A stretch of DNA of 64,000 bases from Burkholderia pyrrocinia (GCF_003330765.1 NZ_CP024903.1:1364001-1428000), one strand, 5' to 3'; shown: positions 26,751 to 36,533, counted from the first letter of the stretch. Numbers and translations: made by a program. Notes: generated by a model from the letters alone, not told the origin.

Positions 26751-27686
26751 TCAGAACGACGGCAACCCCGGTGGATTGGTCTCCGCCCGCGCGATCGCCT
26801 CGCTCTGCAATCCCCATCGCTCGAGTGCCTGCCCGTAGCGGCCGCTGCCGATCAGCGTATTGGTCGCGAGCGTCAGCGCGGGCGCGAGCCCGCTGCCGCG
26901 ACGCGTCGCGATCGCGACATCGGCATGAGCCGGCCAGCCTGCATTGACGACGCCGACAAGACGGATCTTGCCGCTGCGCGCGGCCTCGTACGCGAGCGAC
27001 GCGTTCGGGTTCAGCTCCGCATCGGCGCGGCCCGACAGCAGCGCGACGCGCGCGGTCGCGTCGTCGTCGAAATAGAGCAAGTCGGTCGGCTTCAGCCCCA
27101 GCGCGACATTGCGCCGGCTCCATTCGAGCAGGATGCGCTCCTGGCTCGTTCCGGCGCCGGTGATGATGCGCAGTCCCGCGATGTCCTTCGGCTCGGCGAT
27201 CTTCGCGATCGGGCTGCCGGTGCGCACATAGAAGCCGTGCAGTCCGAGCCGGTAGGTCGTGAAATCGTATTTCTCCTTGCGCTGCTCGGTCACGCCGACG
27301 TTCGAGATCACCGCGTCGTACTTGCCGGACGTCAGCCCGAGCGGCCAGTCGGCCCATGCGATCGGCACCAGCGCGAGCGTGCGGCCCAGCGCGTCGGCGA
27401 CGAGCTGTGCGTAGTCGGGATCGGCGCCGACCACGGTGCGCGCGTCGGTCGCGTAGGTCGACACGGGCGGCGCGTGCGGTGAAATCGCGACCGTGAACGC
27501 GCCGTCGCGCACCCAGCGGTAGCCGGTCGCCGCGCGGATCGCCGCGTCGTCGCGCGCCGCGCGAATGCGGCCGGCCTGGCGCGGGTCGAGATCCGCAGTC
27601 GCCGCGGCGGCATCCGCGATGCGCCACGGCAGGCTGCCGGATGCCGCGACCAGCGCGGCGGTCATGAAGCGACGTCGATCGGTCAT
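26751..27686 (-). CDS. ABC transporter substrate-binding protein (polar amino acid type)
   Basis: 311 residues. The N-terminus [17 protein letters not shown] is a signal of twin-arginine-like character ending near ADAAAA. The family-3 solute-binding fold is shown by [34 protein letters not shown], matching cystine/polar amino acid binders. It is a clear paralogue of the protein at 32032-32973 (same WADWPLxLxSGKxDAVISNVxVTExRK block). Last gene of the six-gene minus-strand operon, 34 bp after the fused permease-ATPase. The two binding proteins presumably feed one transporter, as TcyJ and TcyK do in the Bacillus ytm operon (known parallel). Confidence 0.88.
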   Translation of the reverse strand: MTDRRRFMTAALVAASGSLPWRIADAAAATADLDPRQAGRIRAARDDAAIRAATGYRWVRDGAFTVAISPHAPPVSTYATDARTVVGADPDYAQLVADALGRTLALVPIAWADWPLGLTSGKYDAVISNVGVTEQRKEKYDFTTYRLGLHGFYVRTGSPIAKIAEPKDIAGLRIITGAGTSQERILLEWSRRNVALGLKPTDLLYFDDDATARVALLSGRADAELNPNASLAYEAARSGKIRLVGVVNAGWPAHADVAIATRRGSGLAPALTLATNTLIGSGRYGQALERWGLQSEAIARAETNPPGLPSF

Positions 27687-27720
27687 CGGGTCGCACCTCG
27701 GTTATCGGAGCGGGCGCGCA

Positions 27721-29511
27721 TCACAGCACCCGCGACAGAAATGCGCGCGTGCGCGGATGCGACGGCGCGTCGAGCACGACGGCCGGCGGCCCGGCCTCGA
27801 CGATGCGCCCGCGCTCCATGAACAGCACGTTGTCCGCGACTTCGCGTGCGAAGCCGATCTCGTGCGTGACGATCACGAGCGTCGTGCCCGAGCGCGCGAG
27901 TTCCTTGATCACGTCGAGCACCTCGTTGACGAGCTCGGGATCGAGCGCCGACGTCGGCTCGTCGAACAGCAGCACCTTCGGACGCAGCGCGAGCGCCCGC
28001 GCAATCGCGACGCGCTGCTGCTGGCCGCCTGACAGCTGGCGCGGGTATGCATCGGCTTTATCCGCGAGGCCGACGCGCGCGAGCAGCGTGCGGGCGGTGC
28101 GCTCGGCGGCGTCGCGCGTCACGCCGCCGACGGCGACCGGCGCCTCGATCAGGTTCTCGAGCACCGTCAGGTGCGGGAACAGGTTGAAGTTCTGGAACAC
28201 CATCCCGACGGCCGTGCGCCGCTTCAGCACGTCGCGCTCCTTCAGCTCGTAGAGCACGTCGCCGTCGCGGCGATAGCCGATCAGTTCGCCGTCGATGTCG
28301 ATGAAGCCGTCGTCGACGCGTTCGAGATGGTTGATCGTGCGCAGCAGCGTCGACTTGCCCGAGCCCGACGGCCCGACGATCGCGGTCACGCTGCCGCGCG
28401 GCGCGACGAACGACACGTTGTCGAGTACGCGCTGCGTGCCGAACTGTTTCGACACGCCATGTACGGCGACTTCGCCGCCCACACGCGGCGTAGCGGCGGC
28501 AACGCTATCGATATCGCCTTCGGCCTGCGCGATCGACGCCGCGTTGCGGGCCGTCGCACGCCGCCACAGCGCGCCGATGCGCGCGAGCGCGAAAGTAAGC
28601 GCGGATGGCGGCGGATTGCGCAGCGCGCCGCGTGCATAGTGCCGCTCGACCTGCACCTGGATCGCCGACAGCACGGTCAGGATGATCAGGTACCAGACGG
28701 TGGCGACCATCAGCAGCGGAATCACTTCGAGATTGCGGCGATAAATCACCTGCACCGTGTAGAACAGCTCCGGCATCGCGAGCACGTACACCATCGACGT
28801 GCCTTTCGCGAGCGAGATCAGGTCGTTGAACGCGGTCGGCAGGATCGCGCGCATCGCCTGCGGCAGCACGATCCGCGCGGTCTGGCGGCCGCGCGGCAGC
28901 CCGAGCGCAGCGGCCGCTTCGAGCTGCCCCTGGTCGACCGCGAGAATGCCGCCGCGGATCACCTCCGCGGAAAACGCCGCGTGGTTCAGCGAGAGGCCGA
29001 GCACGGCCGCGAGGAACGGGCTGATCAGGTCGGTCGTCGGCGCTTCGAACCACACGATGTCGGTGAACGGCACGCCGAGCCGCACGTGCTCGTACAGGTA
29101 GCCGAGGTTGTTCAGGATCAGCAGCAGCACGATCAGCGGAATCGAGCGAAACAGCCACACGAAGGTCCACGCGCTCGCGGCGAGCAGGCGCGAACGCGAC
29201 AGCCGGGCCAGCGCGACGAACGCGCCGAGCACGAAGCCGAACACCGCGCCGAGCAACGTCAGCACCAGCGTGCGCGCGAGCCCCGACAGCACCGGCGGCG
29301 ACAGGAACCATTCGGCGAACACCGGCCAGCCCCATTGCGGGTTGCCGAGGATCGAATGCAGCGCGATCGCGATCAGCACGACCGCAAGCACGGTGCCGGC
29401 CGTGCGCGACCGGTGGCGCGCGGGCACGATCCGGAAACGCGTGCCGGGCGCGCGCGCGCCGGGGGAAGAGAGCGGCGGCAGCGCGCCGCCGAGATGGGTC
29501 GTGTCGCTCAT
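27721..29511 (-). CDS. Fused ABC permease and ATPase (cystine/polar amino acid family)
   Basis: 596 residues from the ATG at 29511 ([11 protein letters not shown]) behind CGAGGACTTCC; the frame is open much further upstream but that is antiparallel shadow. The first half (about 45-300) is a HisM-type inner-membrane permease with several hydrophobic segments and the EAA-like block [22 protein letters not shown]. The second half (about 345-596) is a complete ATPase: Walker [10 protein letters not shown]-loop, signature LSGGQQQR, Walker B VLLFDEP, and H-loop VTHE. The fusion fixes a 1:1 ratio. It energises import of the ligand delivered by the two neighbouring binding proteins. Confidence 0.92.
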   Translation of the reverse strand: MSDTTHLGGALPPLSSPGARAPGTRFRIVPARHRSRTAGTVLAVVLIAIALHSILGNPQWGWPVFAEWFLSPPVLSGLARTLVLTLLGAVFGFVLGAFVALARLSRSRLLAASAWTFVWLFRSIPLIVLLLILNNLGYLYEHVRLGVPFTDIVWFEAPTTDLISPFLAAVLGLSLNHAAFSAEVIRGGILAVDQGQLEAAAALGLPRGRQTARIVLPQAMRAILPTAFNDLISLAKGTSMVYVLAMPELFYTVQVIYRRNLEVIPLLMVATVWYLIILTVLSAIQVQVERHYARGALRNPPPSALTFALARIGALWRRATARNAASIAQAEGDIDSVAAATPRVGGEVAVHGVSKQFGTQRVLDNVSFVAPRGSVTAIVGPSGSGKSTLLRTINHLERVDDGFIDIDGELIGYRRDGDVLYELKERDVLKRRTAVGMVFQNFNLFPHLTVLENLIEAPVAVGGVTRDAAERTARTLLARVGLADKADAYPRQLSGGQQQRVAIARALALRPKVLLFDEPTSALDPELVNEVLDVIKELARSGTTLVIVTHEIGFAREVADNVLFMERGRIVEAGPPAVVLDAPSHPRTRAFLSRVL

Positions 29512-29567
29512 GTCGTTGGAAGTCCTCGAATCGGTCGGGGGCGCCGCGCACGGGCGGCGCGGTGGCG

Positions 29568-30920
29568 TCAGGCGTGCGCTTCGGCCGCCGGTTCCTGCGC
29601 GGCGCCGGGCGCCGCGTGGCGGCTCGCCTTGCGCGGCAGGCCGAGGTGGTCGCGCAGCGTGGCGCCGGGCAGGTCGCGGCTGTAGCGGCCGCGCGCCTCG
29701 AGCGCCGGAATCACGAGTTCGACGAAATCGTCGACACCCTGCGCCTGCACCGGAAAGCCGAGGATGAAGCCGTCGCCGGCGCCCGCGTCGTGCCAGCGGA
29801 TCAACTCGTCGGCGACATGCTCGGCCGTGCCGATGAAGTTCGGGCGCGGCGTCGCGACCGCGAGCGCCGTCTCGCGCAGCGACAGGCCTTTCTGCTTCGC
29901 GTCGGCCTTGATCCGGTCGGTGGTCGAGCGGAAGCTGTTGCGGCCGAGGTCGCCGAGTTCCGGGAACGGCGCGTCGAGCGCGTACTGCGTGAAATCGTGG
30001 TGATCGAAATAGCGGCCGAGATACGCGAGCGCCTCGTCGATTGTCAGCAGGTCGCGGATCACCTGGTATTTGTCTTCCGCCTCGGCGGCCGTGCGGCCGA
30101 CGATCGGACCGACACCGGGGAAGATCTTCACGTCGCCGGCTTGCCGCCCGTGCTCGATCGCGCTCTGCTTCACGCGCCGCGTGAATGCGGCCGTCTCGTC
30201 GAGCGACGGCGAATGCGTGAACACCGCGTCCGCGTACTTGCCCGCGAGCCCGATGCCGGTGTCGGACGAGCCGGCCTGGAAGATCACCGGCTGCCCCTGC
30301 GGCGAGCGCTGGATGTTGAGCGGGCCCGCGACCTGGAAGAAACGGCCGTGGTGATCGAGCGTGTGGAGCTTGTCGCGATCGAAGAAGCGGCCGGTCGCGC
30401 GGTCGCGCACGAACGCGTCGTCGTCCCAGCTGTCCCACAGGCCCTGCACGACGTCGAGGTATTCGTCGGCGATCTCGTAGCGCAGTTCGTGATCGGGATG
30501 CGCCTTGCCGAAATTCTTCGCGGTGCCTTCGAGCGGCGTCGTCACGACGTTCCAGCCTGCGCGCCCGCCGCTGATCGTGTCGAGCGACGCGAGCTGGCGC
30601 GCGACCGTGAACGGCTCGCTGTACGACGTCGAGATCGTGCCCGCGAGCCCGATCTTCTTCGTCGCGGCCGCGAGCGCCGACAGCACGGTCAGCGGCTCGA
30701 AGCGGTTCAGGAAGTGCGGGATCGACTTCTCGTTGATGTAGAGGCCGTCCGCGACGAACGCGAACGCGATGCCGGCGGCTTCCGCCTTGCGCGCGATGCC
30801 GATCGCGAAGTCGAGGTTGATGCTCGCGTCCGGCGGGTTGCTCGGGTGCCGCCAGGCGTTCATATGGCTGCCTGCGCCTTGCAGCATCAGGCCGAAGGGA
30901 ATCGATCGTCGGGTCGTCAT
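29568..30920 (-). CDS. FMN-dependent monooxygenase, NtaA/SnaA/DszA family
   Basis: 450 residues from the ATG at 30920 ([13 protein letters not shown]). The TIM-barrel flavin monooxygenase pattern of the NtaA/SnaA/SoxA(DszA) family is clear: the N-terminal [12 protein letters not shown] block, [19 protein letters not shown] and [11 protein letters not shown]. These two-component enzymes use reduced FMN and O2 to attack C-S or C-N bonds. Bacillus YtnJ/CmoJ, of the same family, takes part in cleaving N-acetyl S-alkylcysteines. Here it sits in one operon with an LLM protein like YtmO, an N-acetyltransferase and a cystine-type transporter. No flavin reductase is encoded next to it. Confidence 0.9.
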   Translation of the reverse strand: MTTRRSIPFGLMLQGAGSHMNAWRHPSNPPDASINLDFAIGIARKAEAAGIAFAFVADGLYINEKSIPHFLNRFEPLTVLSALAAATKKIGLAGTISTSYSEPFTVARQLASLDTISGGRAGWNVVTTPLEGTAKNFGKAHPDHELRYEIADEYLDVVQGLWDSWDDDAFVRDRATGRFFDRDKLHTLDHHGRFFQVAGPLNIQRSPQGQPVIFQAGSSDTGIGLAGKYADAVFTHSPSLDETAAFTRRVKQSAIEHGRQAGDVKIFPGVGPIVGRTAAEAEDKYQVIRDLLTIDEALAYLGRYFDHHDFTQYALDAPFPELGDLGRNSFRSTTDRIKADAKQKGLSLRETALAVATPRPNFIGTAEHVADELIRWHDAGAGDGFILGFPVQAQGVDDFVELVIPALEARGRYSRDLPGATLRDHLGLPRKASRHAAPGAAQEPAAEAHA

Positions 30921-30927
30921 GGTAGCG

Positions 30928-31977
30928 TCACGCGTTCTGGTCAGGGGAAAGGGAGCGGTCGGCCGCGAGGGCCGCATGCAATGGCGTCGCCGACAGCGCG
31001 CCGCCGAGCCATTCGGCCGATGCGAGCCGCGCCGCGTAGTCGGTCACCGGCGAATCGATCACGAATGCGTCGACGTCGAGCCGCCGGCTCAGCGCATCGA
31101 GCGCGCGGTGCACGCGCTCGGGCGTATCGGCCAGCACCGTCGGGCGCAGCTCGTCGATCCGGTAGTCGGACGCGCCGCTTTGCCGCGCGAATTCGGCAGC
31201 CGCGTGCGCGCTGGCGAGGTTGAAACTCTGGCCGCCCGCGAACTGCAGCTTGAAGATCTTCAGCGGCCCGATCAGTTGCTCGGCCTCGTCGCGCGTCGGC
31301 GCGGCCACCGCGTACAGCGCGACGAGCGGGCGTGTGCCGCCCGCGCTGCGGTACGCGTCCAGCGAGCGTTCGAGATTCGCGTCGTCGCCGTTGAAATGCC
31401 CCGCGTAGCAGAAGCGCCAGCCGTTGCGCGCGGCAAGCGCGCCGCTGTCCGGCGAGCCGCCGAGCAGGATGCGTTCGGGCGGTTGCGGCGGCACCGGCAT
31501 CGCGACCGCGCCGGCGAGCGGATGATCTTCGGCGACGCCCCAGCCGAGAAACGCGTCGAGCTCCGCGAGCTGGCCCGCGAAGTCGGGCTTGCGCGCCTTG
31601 TCGTGGAACCACTGCAGCGCGCGCGTGGTCAGCGGCAATCCGCCAGGCGCCTTGCCGATGCCGAGATCGACGCGGCCCGGCGCGAGCGCGGCCAGCAGCT
31701 TGAACGACTCGGCGACCTTGAACGGGCTGTAGTGCTGCAGCATCACGCCGCCCGAGCCGACGCGGATGCGCGACGTGTGCGCGAGCAGGTGCGCGACGAC
31801 GATCTCCGGCGCCGAGCTCGCGAAGCCCGGCGTGCCGTGATGCTCGGCGACCCAGAAGCGTTCGTAGCCGAGTTGTTCGGCGCGCTGCGCGAGTGTCGTG
31901 GTGAAGCGCAGCGCGTCGGCGGCGTTCGCGCCGTCCGCGATCGGACTCTTGTCCAGCAACGAAAGCGAATAAGACAT
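30928..31977 (-). CDS. LLM class flavin-dependent oxidoreductase (YtmO/CmoO-like)
   Basis: 349-residue luciferase-like protein beginning [13 protein letters not shown], with [21 protein letters not shown] and [20 protein letters not shown], the blocks typical of the group to which Bacillus YtmO belongs. TIM-barrel fold using FMN or F420; given the host, FMN. It lies 7 bp upstream of the NtaA/DszA-type monooxygenase, so the two are translated together and may act on the same compound. Start behind CAGGAACGCCGC. Confidence 0.87.
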   Translation of the reverse strand: MSYSLSLLDKSPIADGANAADALRFTTTLAQRAEQLGYERFWVAEHHGTPGFASSAPEIVVAHLLAHTSRIRVGSGGVMLQHYSPFKVAESFKLLAALAPGRVDLGIGKAPGGLPLTTRALQWFHDKARKPDFAGQLAELDAFLGWGVAEDHPLAGAVAMPVPPQPPERILLGGSPDSGALAARNGWRFCYAGHFNGDDANLERSLDAYRSAGGTRPLVALYAVAAPTRDEAEQLIGPLKIFKLQFAGGQSFNLASAHAAAEFARQSGASDYRIDELRPTVLADTPERVHRALDALSRRLDVDAFVIDSPVTDYAARLASAEWLGGALSATPLHAALAADRSLSPDQNA

Positions 31978-32031
31978 GGTGAGCGGCGTTCCTGCGGGTG
32001 GCGTGGAGGGTGGGTGGGCAGGCCGCGGCGC

Positions 32032-32973
32032 TCAGCTCTTCGGCAGCCCCGGCGGATTCGTGCGTGACTGGTCGATCGCTTCGGATGCGAGGTTCCAGCG
32101 ATCGAGCACCTGCTGGTAGCGGCCGTTCCTGATCAGCCCGTTCAGCGCGACGGTCAGCGGATCGGCGAGCCCGCTGCCCCGGCGCGTCGCGATCGCGATG
32201 TCGGCCGTGCGCGGCCAGCCGCCGCTGATCGCGCCGACGAGCCGCGTCTTGCCTTGCTGCGCGCTCTGGTACGCGAGCACCGAGTTCACGCTGAACACGA
32301 CATCGGCGCGGCCCGACTGCACGGCAACGATGCGCATCGCCTGGTCGTCGTAGTACTGGATCTGCACGGGCTTCAGCCCGTGCGCGACGTTCTCGCGGTC
32401 CCACGCGAGCAGGATCTTTTCCTGGTTGGTGCCGGCGTCGGTCACGATGCGCAGCCCCGCGACATCCTTCGGCTCGCGGATCGCCTGGATCTTGCTGTCG
32501 TTGCGCACGTAGAAGCCGACCTGGTCCTTGCGGTAGCTCGAGAAATCGAACTTCTGCTTGCGCTCTTCGGTGACGGTGACGTTCGAGATCACCGCGTCGA
32601 CTTTCCCCGATTCGAGCGCGAGCGGCCAGTCGGCCCACGCGAGCGCGACGATCTTCAGCTTGCGGCCGAGACTGTCGGACACGAGCTGGCCGACATCGGC
32701 GTCGAAGCCGATCACCGTGCGCGCGTCGGTCGCATACGAGCTGATCGGCGGCAGGCTCGGCGCGATGCCGATCGTCAGCGTGCCGGGTTCGGCGAATTTG
32801 AACGACGCGGGCACCGCGTGCTCGACCGCCGCATCGGCCGCGCCGCGCGGGCGGCCGCGCTGTTCGGGGCTCAGGTCGAAGGTCGCGGCGGCCGCGGCGA
32901 AAGCGGTCAGGCCGACCAGCGCGGCGGCCAGCGTGCGCACGGCACGGGAAGAAAGCGGTACGGCTCGTTGCAT
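32032..32973 (-). CDS. ABC transporter substrate-binding protein (polar amino acid type)
   Basis: 313 residues from the ATG at 32973 behind AGGACGTTTTC. Clear Sec signal peptide (MQRAVPLSSRAVRTLAAALVG to about AAAAA). The family-3 binding-protein fold is evident: [45 protein letters not shown], and DVAGLRIVTDAGTNQEKILL. Homologous throughout to the protein at 26751-27686, so it arose by duplication. It probably delivers an S-substituted cysteine or related amino acid to the fused permease-ATPase; the ligand is inferred from context. Confidence 0.88.
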   Translation of the reverse strand: MQRAVPLSSRAVRTLAAALVGLTAFAAAAATFDLSPEQRGRPRGAADAAVEHAVPASFKFAEPGTLTIGIAPSLPPISSYATDARTVIGFDADVGQLVSDSLGRKLKIVALAWADWPLALESGKVDAVISNVTVTEERKQKFDFSSYRKDQVGFYVRNDSKIQAIREPKDVAGLRIVTDAGTNQEKILLAWDRENVAHGLKPVQIQYYDDQAMRIVAVQSGRADVVFSVNSVLAYQSAQQGKTRLVGAISGGWPRTADIAIATRRGSGLADPLTVALNGLIRNGRYQQVLDRWNLASEAIDQSRTNPPGLPKS

Positions 32974-33026
32974 GAAAACGTCCTGTCGAGGAAAGCGGAA
33001 ACGGGAGGAGCGGGACAGCCGTGCGC

Positions 33027-33593
33027 TCAGCGCGGCAACACCGGTTCGGGCACGGGCGCCCACAGGTCGGCAAGCGTCGACGTGCGCGACGGATCGGCGA
33101 GATCCTTGCCGAACCGCAGGTGGAAATACGCTTCGGGGTCGATCGACGAATCGAACAGCCGCGTGTAGCCGGTGCGGTCGTACAGCGCCCACGCTTCGGG
33201 CTGGCGAAAACCGGTGGTCAGGTAGATGCGGCGATAGCCCTGTTGCGCGGCGCGCAGCTCGAGCGCCTCGACGATGCGCCGCGCGAGCCCCTGGCGGCGC
33301 AGGTCGGCATGGGTCCAGATGCGTTTGAGTTCGGCCGTCTGCGCGTCGTAGCGCTTGAACGCGCCGCCGCCGATCGTTTCGCCGTCGCGCAGCAGCAGCA
33401 CGAACGCGCCTTCGGGCGGCGCGAACTGCTCGGCCGGGTAGCGTGCGAGTTCGTCGCGCGCCGACGCGCGGCTGTCGGGGCGATACGCATCGTAGCGCGT
33501 CGCGTATTCGTCGATCAGCGCGTCGATCAGCGGCAGTGCGCGGACGTCGAGCGGTGTCGTATCGATGAGGCGGTCGTTCGTGGCCATGGGCAT
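33027..33593 (-). CDS. GNAT family N-acetyltransferase
   Basis: 188 residues; start at 33593 or at the ATG two codons later. The acetyl-CoA binding motif is seen as LKRIWTHADLRRQGLARRIVEALE (the R-R-Q-G-x-A pyrophosphate loop) at about residues 88-111, followed by YRRIYLTTGFRQPEAWALYDRTGY. First gene of the six-gene operon. In Bacillus the ytm and yxe operons an acetyltransferase (SnaA/SnaB) N-acetylates S-alkyl- or S-succinyl-cysteine before oxidative C-S cleavage; this gene is the natural counterpart (inference from synteny). Confidence 0.86.
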   Translation of the reverse strand: MPMATNDRLIDTTPLDVRALPLIDALIDEYATRYDAYRPDSRASARDELARYPAEQFAPPEGAFVLLLRDGETIGGGAFKRYDAQTAELKRIWTHADLRRQGLARRIVEALELRAAQQGYRRIYLTTGFRQPEAWALYDRTGYTRLFDSSIDPEAYFHLRFGKDLADPSRTSTLADLWAPVPEPVLPR

Positions 33594-33900
33594 CGCGTAG
33601 GGCGCGCGATGCGGACGTGCTGTCGGGCGCGGGCACGCGGCCCGTCGGCGCTATTCCGTTATCGCGGCGCGGTTGTCGTGATGACGGCGGCCGGCGCGCA
33701 TCCTGCGACGCGCGCGGCGGGCCGCCGCCGTTTCAACTACGTTAGCGGGGCGGCGCGCGAAGGCGAACGAAGCAATTTCGATAAGGATTTCGTGAAGAAC
33801 GTCAGAAGGCTTGCAGGGGGAGTGGGGTGGGGTGTCCGGGTTGGGGGCGCACGTGTCGACGCTCGGGCTTCAAGCATGCGCGATGTCGAACGGCGCGTAC
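33594..33900. other. Intergenic region upstream of the acetyltransferase operon
   Basis: 307 bp between the convergent-side end of mqsA and the start of the acetyltransferase. It should contain the promoter of the six-gene operon. I see no clear regulator site; a G-rich tract lies at about 33817-33850. Confidence 0.35.
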
Positions 33901-34302
33901 CTACGCTGCCCGCACTTCGGCCAGCAGATACGGATGACGGTCGAGTATCTTGAGCAGCTTCACCAGGGCCAGCGGCGGGTTCGTCTTGCCGGTCTCGTAG
34001 CGAGAGAACGCATTGATGCCGCCGCCGAAGAGTTCGGCCGCCTCGCGTTGATCCAGCATCAGCTTCTTGCGGACCTTCAGAATGAACTTCGGATCGACAA
34101 GACTCGCGTTCACCTGTTTGTTGAATTCGCTTGCCGCCTCGCCGAGCCGGGTCGCTTCGTCGAGATCCAGCACGGACTCTCCGCAGGCCGGACAGAAATC
34201 GCCCGTGATGCCGCGGATGACCGTCGATCGACCCTTGTAGGTATAGGGGATGTCGCGCGTGTCGCGGACCAGCTTGGCAGCACCGCATGCAGGGCACTTC
34301 AT
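33901..34302 (-). CDS. mqsA: Antitoxin MqsA
   Basis: 133 residues from the ATG at 34302, close to the 131 of E. coli MqsA. The N-terminal zinc domain has Cys3, Cys6, Cys37 and Cys40 (CPAC and CPAC pairs) and binds the toxin; the C-terminal HTH-XRE domain (LDQREAAELFGGGINAFSRYE) binds the operator. The gene follows mqsR by 2 bp, in the toxin-first order characteristic of this system. It neutralises MqsR and represses the operon. Confidence 0.94.
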   Translation of the reverse strand: MKCPACGAAKLVRDTRDIPYTYKGRSTVIRGITGDFCPACGESVLDLDEATRLGEAASEFNKQVNASLVDPKFILKVRKKLMLDQREAAELFGGGINAFSRYETGKTNPPLALVKLLKILDRHPYLLAEVRAA

Positions 34303-34304
34303 GT

Positions 34305-34601
34305 TCAACGCTCCTTGAAAGACACGATCAGCACATCGTCGATCACCGTCAGCTTCAGGTACACGTCGCCATGCACGGTACGAGTCTGATAGACGTCCTG
34401 CCAGATCGTGTGGTCGGCGTAGGTCGTCATGCTCTTGTGGAAATCGACGGCACTCAGCGACATCACGACCCCGATCGCCTCCCTTTCCGTGAAACCCAGT
34501 TGCCGCGCGCCCAGTACGGCACTCGCGGTCAGGCGGACGTTGCCGGTCTCGACGAGTGCCTTGACCCGGGACAGCTTGCAATGAGGCGTTCCTTTTTCCA
34601 T
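34305..34601 (-). CDS. mqsR: mRNA interferase toxin MqsR
   Basis: 98 residues from the ATG at 34601 (MEKGTPHCKLSRVKAL), exactly the E. coli MqsR length. RelE-like fold; the LGFTEREAIGVVMSLSAVDFHKSMTTY and DVYLKLTVIDDVLIVSFKE blocks match the family. It cleaves mRNA, mainly at GCU in E. coli. Upstream start codons exist in frame but the promoter -10 element ends only 5 bp before this ATG, so the transcript would be almost leaderless. With mqsA it interrupts the space between the sulfur-type operon and the deacylase. Confidence 0.92.
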   Translation of the reverse strand: MEKGTPHCKLSRVKALVETGNVRLTASAVLGARQLGFTEREAIGVVMSLSAVDFHKSMTTYADHTIWQDVYQTRTVHGDVYLKLTVIDDVLIVSFKER

Positions 34602-34606
34602 CTGCG

Positions 34607-34634
34607 ATATTAACCAAAAGGGTTTATTTGTCAA
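34607..34634 (-). promoter_or_regulatory. mqsRA promoter with MqsA-type operator in the spacer
   Basis: On the minus strand a perfect -35 TTGACA (34634-34629) and a -10 TAATAT (34612-34607) are 16 bp apart. The 13-bp site AACCAAAAGGGTT (34612-34624, plus strand) resembles the AACCT-Nx-AGGTT palindrome bound by MqsA and lies between them. The mqsR ATG begins 5 bp after the -10 box. Confidence 0.8.
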
Positions 34635-34703
34635 GTTGGTTAATGGCGCACGCATGCCGTCCGCCACGACAGGCAGACAGCATGAGGAAGCGAGAAATCC
34701 GGA

Positions 34704-35744
34704 TTAGGCCTTCAGGCCGATGCTCGGCGCCGCGGTCGGCTCCGCGAGCTGGAACAGGCAATCGCCGCGCCGCACCTGCGCGGGCACGCGCTTGCACACC
34801 ACTTCGCCGTCGCCGTTGAACCGGTGCAGCACCGGTTCGCGCAACGGCGTATCGGGGAAATGCACCCACGCGGCCGGCTGCCCGGCCTTCACCTGGTCGC
34901 CGAGTTCGACGAGCGGCTCATACAACCCGCGCTCGTATGCGTAGACGAAATGGCGGTCGCCGTCGACGCGCATGAAGCGCGTGACGGTCGGTGGCGCGTC
35001 GGGCACGAGCGCGCCGCGCAGCAGGCCGATATAGCCGAGGTAGTACAGCAGCCCGTGACGGCCGAGCCGGATCAGCGACGGATCGGCCATGCCCGCGCCG
35101 CCGAGTTCGGTCACGATCGAGATCGCGCCTTGCCGGCGCGCGGCCGACGCGGAGTGCACGGGATTCGGCGCATGCAGCAGCGCATTCTGCAACCCGAATG
35201 CGACCAGCAGCCCGTTGAGTTTCGCGGCTTCGTCGGCGTCGAGCGGATCGATCGCGAGCATGTTGCCGCCGTGGTAAAGCAGCGAACTGCCGCCCGAATG
35301 CAGGTCGACCAGGTACTGCGCGCGCGACAGCAGCGCATGCTCGATGTAGTGGGCGATCATCTGCGTCGGCGTGCCCGCCGGATCGCCGGGGAAACTGCGA
35401 TTCAGGTTGCCCTCGTCGAGCGGCGACACGCGCAGCCCTGCATCCGCCGCCGGGAAATTCGCCATCGGCAGCAGGATCAACTGCCCGCTGACCATCTCAG
35501 GCTCGATCTCGCGCATCAACTGCGACACGATGATCTGGCCTTCGTATTCATCGCCGTGGTTGCCGGCCATCACGAGCGCGACCGGGCCGTCGCCGTTGCG
35601 GATCGACGCGATCGGAATCGGCAGCCAGCCGTACGCCGAGCGGTGCACGGAATGCGGCAGCCGCAGGTAGCCCGCGTGCTTGCCTTGCGCGTCGAGATCG
35701 ATTTCGCAGTGGATGGGATTTCGGTGTGACGAGGAGGCGGTCAT
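34704..35744 (-). CDS. Succinylglutamate desuccinylase/aspartoacylase family zinc deacylase
   Basis: 346 residues. The zinc carboxypeptidase-like core shows the first ligand pair in VMAGNHGDEYEGQ (His, Glu near residues 60-63) and the third histidine in YLVDLHSGGSS near 149. A C-terminal beta domain with a lipoyl-like ELGDQVKAGQPAAWVHFPD block follows, as in N-acyl amino acid deacylases such as DoeB. It removes an acyl group from an N-acylated amino acid. If it serves the neighbouring acetyltransferase operon it would deacetylate the product of C-S cleavage, but mqsRA lies between, so the link is inference. Confidence 0.85.
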   Translation of the reverse strand: MTASSSHRNPIHCEIDLDAQGKHAGYLRLPHSVHRSAYGWLPIPIASIRNGDGPVALVMAGNHGDEYEGQIIVSQLMREIEPEMVSGQLILLPMANFPAADAGLRVSPLDEGNLNRSFPGDPAGTPTQMIAHYIEHALLSRAQYLVDLHSGGSSLLYHGGNMLAIDPLDADEAAKLNGLLVAFGLQNALLHAPNPVHSASAARRQGAISIVTELGGAGMADPSLIRLGRHGLLYYLGYIGLLRGALVPDAPPTVTRFMRVDGDRHFVYAYERGLYEPLVELGDQVKAGQPAAWVHFPDTPLREPVLHRFNGDGEVVCKRVPAQVRRGDCLFQLAEPTAAPSIGLKA

Positions 35745-35997
35745 GGCGGCATCGTGCGATGAACGGAATTCGCCATCTTATCGGGAAACAGCGGCCGCGC
35801 GCCGCGCCGGGGGCGCGCGATGCCGAACTCCGTCAACCGGCGTGCGCGTGGATGCGCATGGGCGAGCGGTTGTTCCGATACGCGAGGCCGCGCGATGTTG
35901 CATCGGTGAACGCATGCCGGCGCGCCGGCCGGCCGCATTCGTGCGTCATGTTTCGCGCCGATCCCTTGCCGCGACAGGGTCGGCGCTCGCGGCCGGC

Positions 35998-36273
35998 TTA
36001 CCGGCCCGATGTTTCAGCTTCGAGACGTCCTTCTTCCCACAGTGCCCAGAAACGGCTGCCGGCGCGATACGGATTCGCGCGCCGCGTGCCGTGATCGGCG
36101 ACACCCTGGCGATACGCGCCGTACAGCGTCAGCGGCGGATTGTCGACGCACGCGGCTTCGCGGGCGGCCGGCATGCGGCGCTCGGAAACGAGCCGCCGGA
36201 TCAGCGACTCGCCGTCGATCACGTCCAGTTCGTCGATGATTTCGCTGCGGCTGAGGACTTCGACGGTATTCAT
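35998..36273 (-). CDS. Small hypothetical protein
   Basis: 91 residues from the ATG at 36273 behind an AGGGAGGCCCAAC site. No family recognised. The sequence is soluble and mixed (SEIIDELDVIDGESLIRRLVSERRMPAAREA), ending in FWALWEEGRLEAETSGR. An upstream repeat pair (TCCCTGACA twice) suggests its own regulated promoter. The good start context and coding-like composition support a real gene. Confidence 0.6.
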   Translation of the reverse strand: MNTVEVLSRSEIIDELDVIDGESLIRRLVSERRMPAAREAACVDNPPLTLYGAYRQGVADHGTRRANPYRAGSRFWALWEEGRLEAETSGR

Positions 36274-36281
36274 GTTGGGCC

Positions 36282-36310
36282 TCCCTGACAACCTGTTTCC
36301 CTGACAGGGA
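36282..36310. repeat. Repeat pair upstream of the small gene
   Basis: Direct repeats of TCCCTGACA (36282-36290 and 36298-36306), 16 bp apart; the second extends into the inverted repeat TCCCT-GAC-AGGGA (36298-36310). It lies just 9 bp before the start codon at 36273 and could be an operator over the ribosome binding site. Confidence 0.45.
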
Positions 36311-36533
36311 GCAATAAGAGTGCCAGCGATGAAAAGCCCTGCGCGGCACCGATCGTGCGGGCTTCTGCGCCCAACGTGATGCGTGGCGAACGGCGATGTT
36401 ACGGAACACGTCACGTGACATGCGAGCGCGCGGCGCCACGTGCGAACACGCAAAGCGTTTCGGAATTGAATCGTCGGGAGGAGGCGGCCGGTAGGGGAAA
36501 GACGGATGCGCGGCCGGCGCGCGACGCGTCGGG

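Noticed and set aside
26425..27696. 423-codon minus-strand frame over the first binding-protein gene
   Set aside because: A different frame of the same strand encodes a clear solute-binding protein; this one is Arg-rich shadow.
27721..30438. Apparent 905-residue version of the permease-ATPase
   Set aside because: The first 309 residues are antisense-like low-information sequence overlapping the monooxygenase gene in another frame; the real start is at 29511.
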